Assembly: GCF_900114605.1 (NCBI RefSeq) | Contig: NZ_FOTP01000003.1 | Location: 806,001 to 870,000 of the forward strand | Direction of reading: 5' to 3' | DNA from: Bradyrhizobium sp. NFR13 | Lineage (GTDB): Bacteria; Pseudomonadota; Alphaproteobacteria; Rhizobiales; Xanthobacteraceae | DNA: 64,000 nucleotides | Shown: positions 61,367 to 64,000 of the stretch, piece by piece | Layout of the letters: every line of letters starts with the position of its first letter | Numbering within the stretch: the stretch's first letter is position 1 | The notes under the pieces: generated by a model | What the model was told of the DNA's origin: nothing | The model's input: only the letters and a program-made list of their open reading frames with translations | Databases searched by the model: none | Made by a program: the position numbers and the translations under genes

Positions 61367-62053
61367 ATGATTCTCATCGAGACCATTCTCGGCAACATCG
61401 GCGATCGCGAATGGACCGAGCGTTTGTCCGCGGCGAACACGGACTTACTGGAGATCGACCAATGGGAAGCGCAGAAGAGCCGCTTCCGCAAGACAACTGC
61501 AAAGGGGGTGGAGATCGCAGTCTCGATCGACCGCGGCACCCACATCCGCGATGGAGACGTGCTGCTCTGGGACGCCCGGGCGCTCTCGGCACTCGTCGCA
61601 CGCATCGAGCTGCGTGACGTGATGATCGTGCATCTGGACGAGCTCATGAGCCTCGCTCGCGAAGTGGCAATGCGGACATGTGTTGAACTGGGACACGCGA
61701 TGGGAAATCAGCATTGGCCAGCGCTAGTCAAGGACACAGTCGTCTATGTCCCGCTCACCGTCGATCGCAAGGTGATGGCGTCCGTCATGAATACACACCG
61801 TTTTGAGGGAATCCGGTACGAGTTCGTATCCGGTCGCGACGTTATTCCCTATCTCGCTCCACATGAATCGCGGAGGCTCTTCGGTGGCGCGGAAGGACCG
61901 GTGCACACCCACACACACGAGAGCTATGCCGGTATCGATTCGGAGAGCGGCCGCGTATACGGACATCCGCCAATGCATGTCCATGCCCACACGGGAACTC
62001 AGGGACAAGCATCGACGGCAACGGCGGGATCCGCGCATGATCATCGCGAATGA
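61367..62053 (+). CDS. ureE: Urease accessory protein UreE with His-rich tail
   Basis: A 228-residue nickel chaperone. N-terminal peptide-binding domain (MILIETILGNIGDREW ... GDVLLWD), metal-binding domain with the central His in CVELGHAMGNQHWP, and a His-rich C-terminus (about 175-228: VHTHTHESYAG, HPPMHVHAHTG, AHDHRE). It delivers nickel to the UreDFG-apourease complex. The tail is longer than usual and unstructured. The stop overlaps the start of ureF by 17 bases. Confidence 0.93.
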   Translation: MILIETILGNIGDREWTERLSAANTDLLEIDQWEAQKSRFRKTTAKGVEIAVSIDRGTHIRDGDVLLWDARALSALVARIELRDVMIVHLDELMSLAREVAMRTCVELGHAMGNQHWPALVKDTVVYVPLTVDRKVMASVMNTHRFEGIRYEFVSGRDVIPYLAPHESRRLFGGAEGPVHTHTHESYAGIDSESGRVYGHPPMHVHAHTGTQGQASTATAGSAHDHRE

Positions 62054-62756
62054 TGGGGTTGATGCATCGAGCAGCGCCGCATTTCTCTCGCGGATGCTGC
62101 AATTTGGCGACTCGATGTTTCCCATTGGCGCGTTCGCGTTTTCCGCCGGCTTGGAATCTGCTATTCAGAAAGGCATCGTCATCAACGCGGCAACGCTTCG
62201 AGCGTTCGCGCGCACCGCGTTAGAGCAGGCGGCGCGCGGTGACTGCATCGCCCTGATCGCCGCGCATCGCGCGGCAACTGCTGGCGATATCGATACCCTC
62301 GTCCAAATCGATGCACAGGTATACGCACGCAAGCTTTCAGAGGAAGCGCGGACAATGTCTGTTCGCACAGGCAAGAAGTTCACGGAGCTGGGTGTGGATG
62401 TGGTGGGCGCGCCGCTGCTTTGTACCTGGCGTGAATGCATCAAAAAGTCTGTCACCCCCGGTTGCTACCCGGTAGCTCTGGCAATCAATTTTGCCGTACA
62501 GGATCTGGCCGCCTGCCAAGCGTTTGTCGTGCACCAGTATGGCGTCGCGACAACGATCCTCGGTGCGGCCTTACGGTTGATGAAAGTCAGCCACATCGAC
62601 ACGCAGACGATTCTCTACGAGCTCACCGGACAAGTGCCAGGGATGTACGAGACCGCCGCAGCGGCGCGGCTTTCGGACATGACGAGTTTTGCGCCGTTGA
62701 CGGACATTCTGGCCGCCGTTCATACCAAGGCGCATGTGCGGCTGTTCATGAGCTGA
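62037..62756 (+). CDS. ureF: Urease accessory protein UreF
   Basis: A 239-residue all-helical protein. FLSRMLQFGDSMFPIGAFAFSAGLESAIQKG is the UreF N-terminal signature; LYELTGQVPGMYETAAAARLSDMTSFAPLTDIL closes the domain. It acts as the fidelity factor for UreG GTPase on the UreD scaffold. The ATG at 62037 lies inside the end of ureE. An in-frame extension upstream is not conserved. Confidence 0.92.
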   Translation: MIIANDGVDASSSAAFLSRMLQFGDSMFPIGAFAFSAGLESAIQKGIVINAATLRAFARTALEQAARGDCIALIAAHRAATAGDIDTLVQIDAQVYARKLSEEARTMSVRTGKKFTELGVDVVGAPLLCTWRECIKKSVTPGCYPVALAINFAVQDLAACQAFVVHQYGVATTILGAALRLMKVSHIDTQTILYELTGQVPGMYETAAAARLSDMTSFAPLTDILAAVHTKAHVRLFMS

Positions 62757-62774
62757 TGTTGAAGGGAGCTTCGG

Positions 62775-63419
62775 ATGTCGAAGAATATCACGCGCATTGG
62801 CATCGGCGGTCCTGTCGGGTCAGGCAAGACCGCAATCGTCGAGGCCATTACACCGCGTTTGCTCGACCTCGGCATCAAGGTGCTCATCATCACCAATGAC
62901 GTGGTAACGACCGAAGACGCCAAGCATGTTCAGCGCACCCTCAAGGGCATTCTGCTCCAGGAACGCATTCTTGGAGTGGAGACCGGTGCCTGCCCCCATA
63001 CAGCGGTTCGCGAAGACCCAAGCATGAACCTCGCCGCAGTCGAGGATATGGAACGGCGCTTTCCGGATAGCGACGTCGTGCTGATCGAAAGCGGGGGCGA
63101 TAATCTGACGCTGACCTTCTCGCCGGCGCTGGTAGACTATTTCATCTATGTAATCGACGTCGCCGCAGGCGATAAGATCCCTCGCAAAAACGGACCCGGG
63201 ATCACCTATTCCGACATCCTGGTGATCAACAAAACAGATCTTGCGCCCCATGTCGGGGCTAGCCTTGAGGTGATGAAGCGGGACTCAGAGATGATGCGCG
63301 GTGGCAAGCCGTTCCTGTTCACGAATTGCAAGACGGGGGACGGCATTCCGGAATTGGTGGCGCTGATCGAACGGGAATTCTTGTTCGATATCACCCCGCG
63401 CGCACGGCGCTCCGCATGA
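62775..63419 (+). CDS. ureG: Urease accessory GTPase UreG
   Basis: A 214-residue SIMIBI GTPase. Walker [16 protein letters not shown], the nickel-binding [13 protein letters not shown] (CPH), [39 protein letters not shown] and [11 protein letters not shown]. It couples GTP hydrolysis to nickel insertion into urease. AAGGGAGCTTCGG precedes the ATG; its stop overlaps the ureD start (ATGA). Confidence 0.95.
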   Translation: MSKNITRIGIGGPVGSGKTAIVEAITPRLLDLGIKVLIITNDVVTTEDAKHVQRTLKGILLQERILGVETGACPHTAVREDPSMNLAAVEDMERRFPDSDVVLIESGGDNLTLTFSPALVDYFIYVIDVAAGDKIPRKNGPGITYSDILVINKTDLAPHVGASLEVMKRDSEMMRGGKPFLFTNCKTGDGIPELVALIEREFLFDITPRARRSA

Positions 63420-64000
63420 TACCGGCGGCCTTTCCTCCCTGGACACGCGCTGAAACGCTCGGCGCATCGGTGCCGGAATTCGCCTCGTTCCAGGATGAGC
63501 CACCGCAGATGAGCAGCGGCACTGTGGGCAAGACGGGCTTCCTCCGTCTGGGCTTCGAGCACCGCTCCGGCGAAACGATCCTGGCAAATCTGGAACGCCG
63601 GGCTCCCTACATGGTACAGCGCGCGTTGCATTGCGACGAACAAATGCCAAGCTTGGCCTACGTGTTCCTGATCACCACCACGGGCTGCTTGCTGCAGGGA
63701 GACAGACTCGCCCTGGACATCATCCTTCGTCCGCGCGCGCAAGCACACATCACCTCCCAGTCCGCGACCAAGATCCATGCGATGGACGCCAACTATGCGG
63801 CGCAAAGCCAAACTATTACACTTGCGGATGACGCATACCTTGAATTTCTTCCCGATCCTGTGATTCCGCACCGGCACTCACGATTTATCAGCGACACACA
63901 AATCTCCATCGCCCCATCGGCCACATTGCTTCTTTCGGAGATCATTCAACCCGGCCGAAAGCACCATCATCCGGACGAGTGCTTCGGAGCAACTGTGTTC
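63416..64000 (+). CDS. ureD: Urease accessory protein UreD, 5' part cut by window end
   Basis: The frame starting with ATG at 63416 (overlapping the ureG stop by four bases) is open to the last base of the window: 195 codons. It reads [41 protein letters not shown], then [40 protein letters not shown] and [15 protein letters not shown], the UreD/UreH pattern (normal length about 270-300). UreD is the scaffold linking UreF and UreG to apourease. Its position last in the operon differs from the ureDABC order of Klebsiella-type clusters. Confidence 0.92.
   Translation, partial: MIPAAFPPWTRAETLGASVPEFASFQDEPPQMSSGTVGKTGFLRLGFEHRSGETILANLERRAPYMVQRALHCDEQMPSLAYVFLITTTGCLLQGDRLALDIILRPRAQAHITSQSATKIHAMDANYAAQSQTITLADDAYLEFLPDPVIPHRHSRFISDTQISIAPSATLLLSEIIQPGRKHHHPDECFGATVF

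Overview
The window reads as chromosomal DNA of a high-GC alphaproteobacterium, most likely a Bradyrhizobium / Rhodopseudomonas / Tardiphaga-type member of the Nitrobacteraceae. Support: sym-homospermidine synthase beside a group III ornithine decarboxylase; a glxBCD-glnT cluster with a GlxA-type regulator; Tat and Bug-type (TTT) binding proteins; GC-rich palindromic intergenic repeats typical of these genomes; and dense, mostly short operons. No rRNA, tRNA, CRISPR array, insertion sequence or prophage was seen. The 3' edge cuts the last gene (ureD).

Layout. 0-4 kb: a CsbD-like stress protein, then two divergent short-chain dehydrogenases, a TfdA/TauD-type oxygenase and a Bug-family binding protein, which looks like a small catabolic cluster. 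4-15 kb: housekeeping and envelope genes (lytic transglycosylase, galU, a membrane diguanylate cyclase, an outer-membrane barrel, arabinose-5-phosphate isomerase, a carboxymuconolactone-decarboxylase/HxlR pair with tandem operators, NfeD and SPFH proteins, ferrochelatase). 15-19.4 kb: a NicO metal exporter with a DUF1007 protein behind an M3 oligopeptidase. 20-25.3 kb: polyamine genes (ornithine decarboxylase behind a long structured leader, then GNAT, RidA, Rnk and homospermidine synthase). 25.4-28.4 kb: a lower-GC two-gene insert (trypsin-like protease plus Tat-exported CHAP-like amidase) lying between an intact acetoacetate decarboxylase and a 3' remnant of a second copy. 29.7-34.6 kb: a zinc-uptake operon with a near-certain Zur box, running His-rich protein, ATPase, permease, binding protein, COG0523 GTPase and WD40 protein. 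34.7-39.6 kb: CrcB, SodB, an MFS carrier, GNAT, DUF2147 and DUF3095. 39.6-45.7 kb: glxBCD-glnT (mgsABC-gmaS-like) with an XRE-cupin and a GlxA-type regulator. 45.7-49.1 kb: an M29 aminopeptidase, a ribbon-helix-helix protein and a TPR-methyltransferase. 49.1-55 kb: nirBD, a formate/nitrite channel and a PP2C-kinase fusion behind a sigma-54 promoter. 55-64 kb: a two-component pair, a NiCoT nickel transporter and ureABCEFGD.

The right half is dominated by nitrogen acquisition: methylated-amine-type glutamate chemistry, nitrite assimilation and urease with its own nickel importer. The sigma-54 promoter ahead of nirB, and a weaker candidate ahead of ureA, suggest NtrC-type nitrogen control. Metal handling recurs, with three His-rich proteins or loops in transport loci (NicO, Zur operon, NiCoT) and a His-tailed UreE.

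The strongest unusual signals are the protease/amidase insert beside the duplicated adc 3' end, the WD40 protein translationally coupled to a Zur-regulated GTPase, the tandem 22-bp-phased palindromes of the HxlR/CMD pair, and the DUF3095 protein with a cyclase/GGDEF-like metal site. All functional assignments come from reading the translated sequence; no database search was run.
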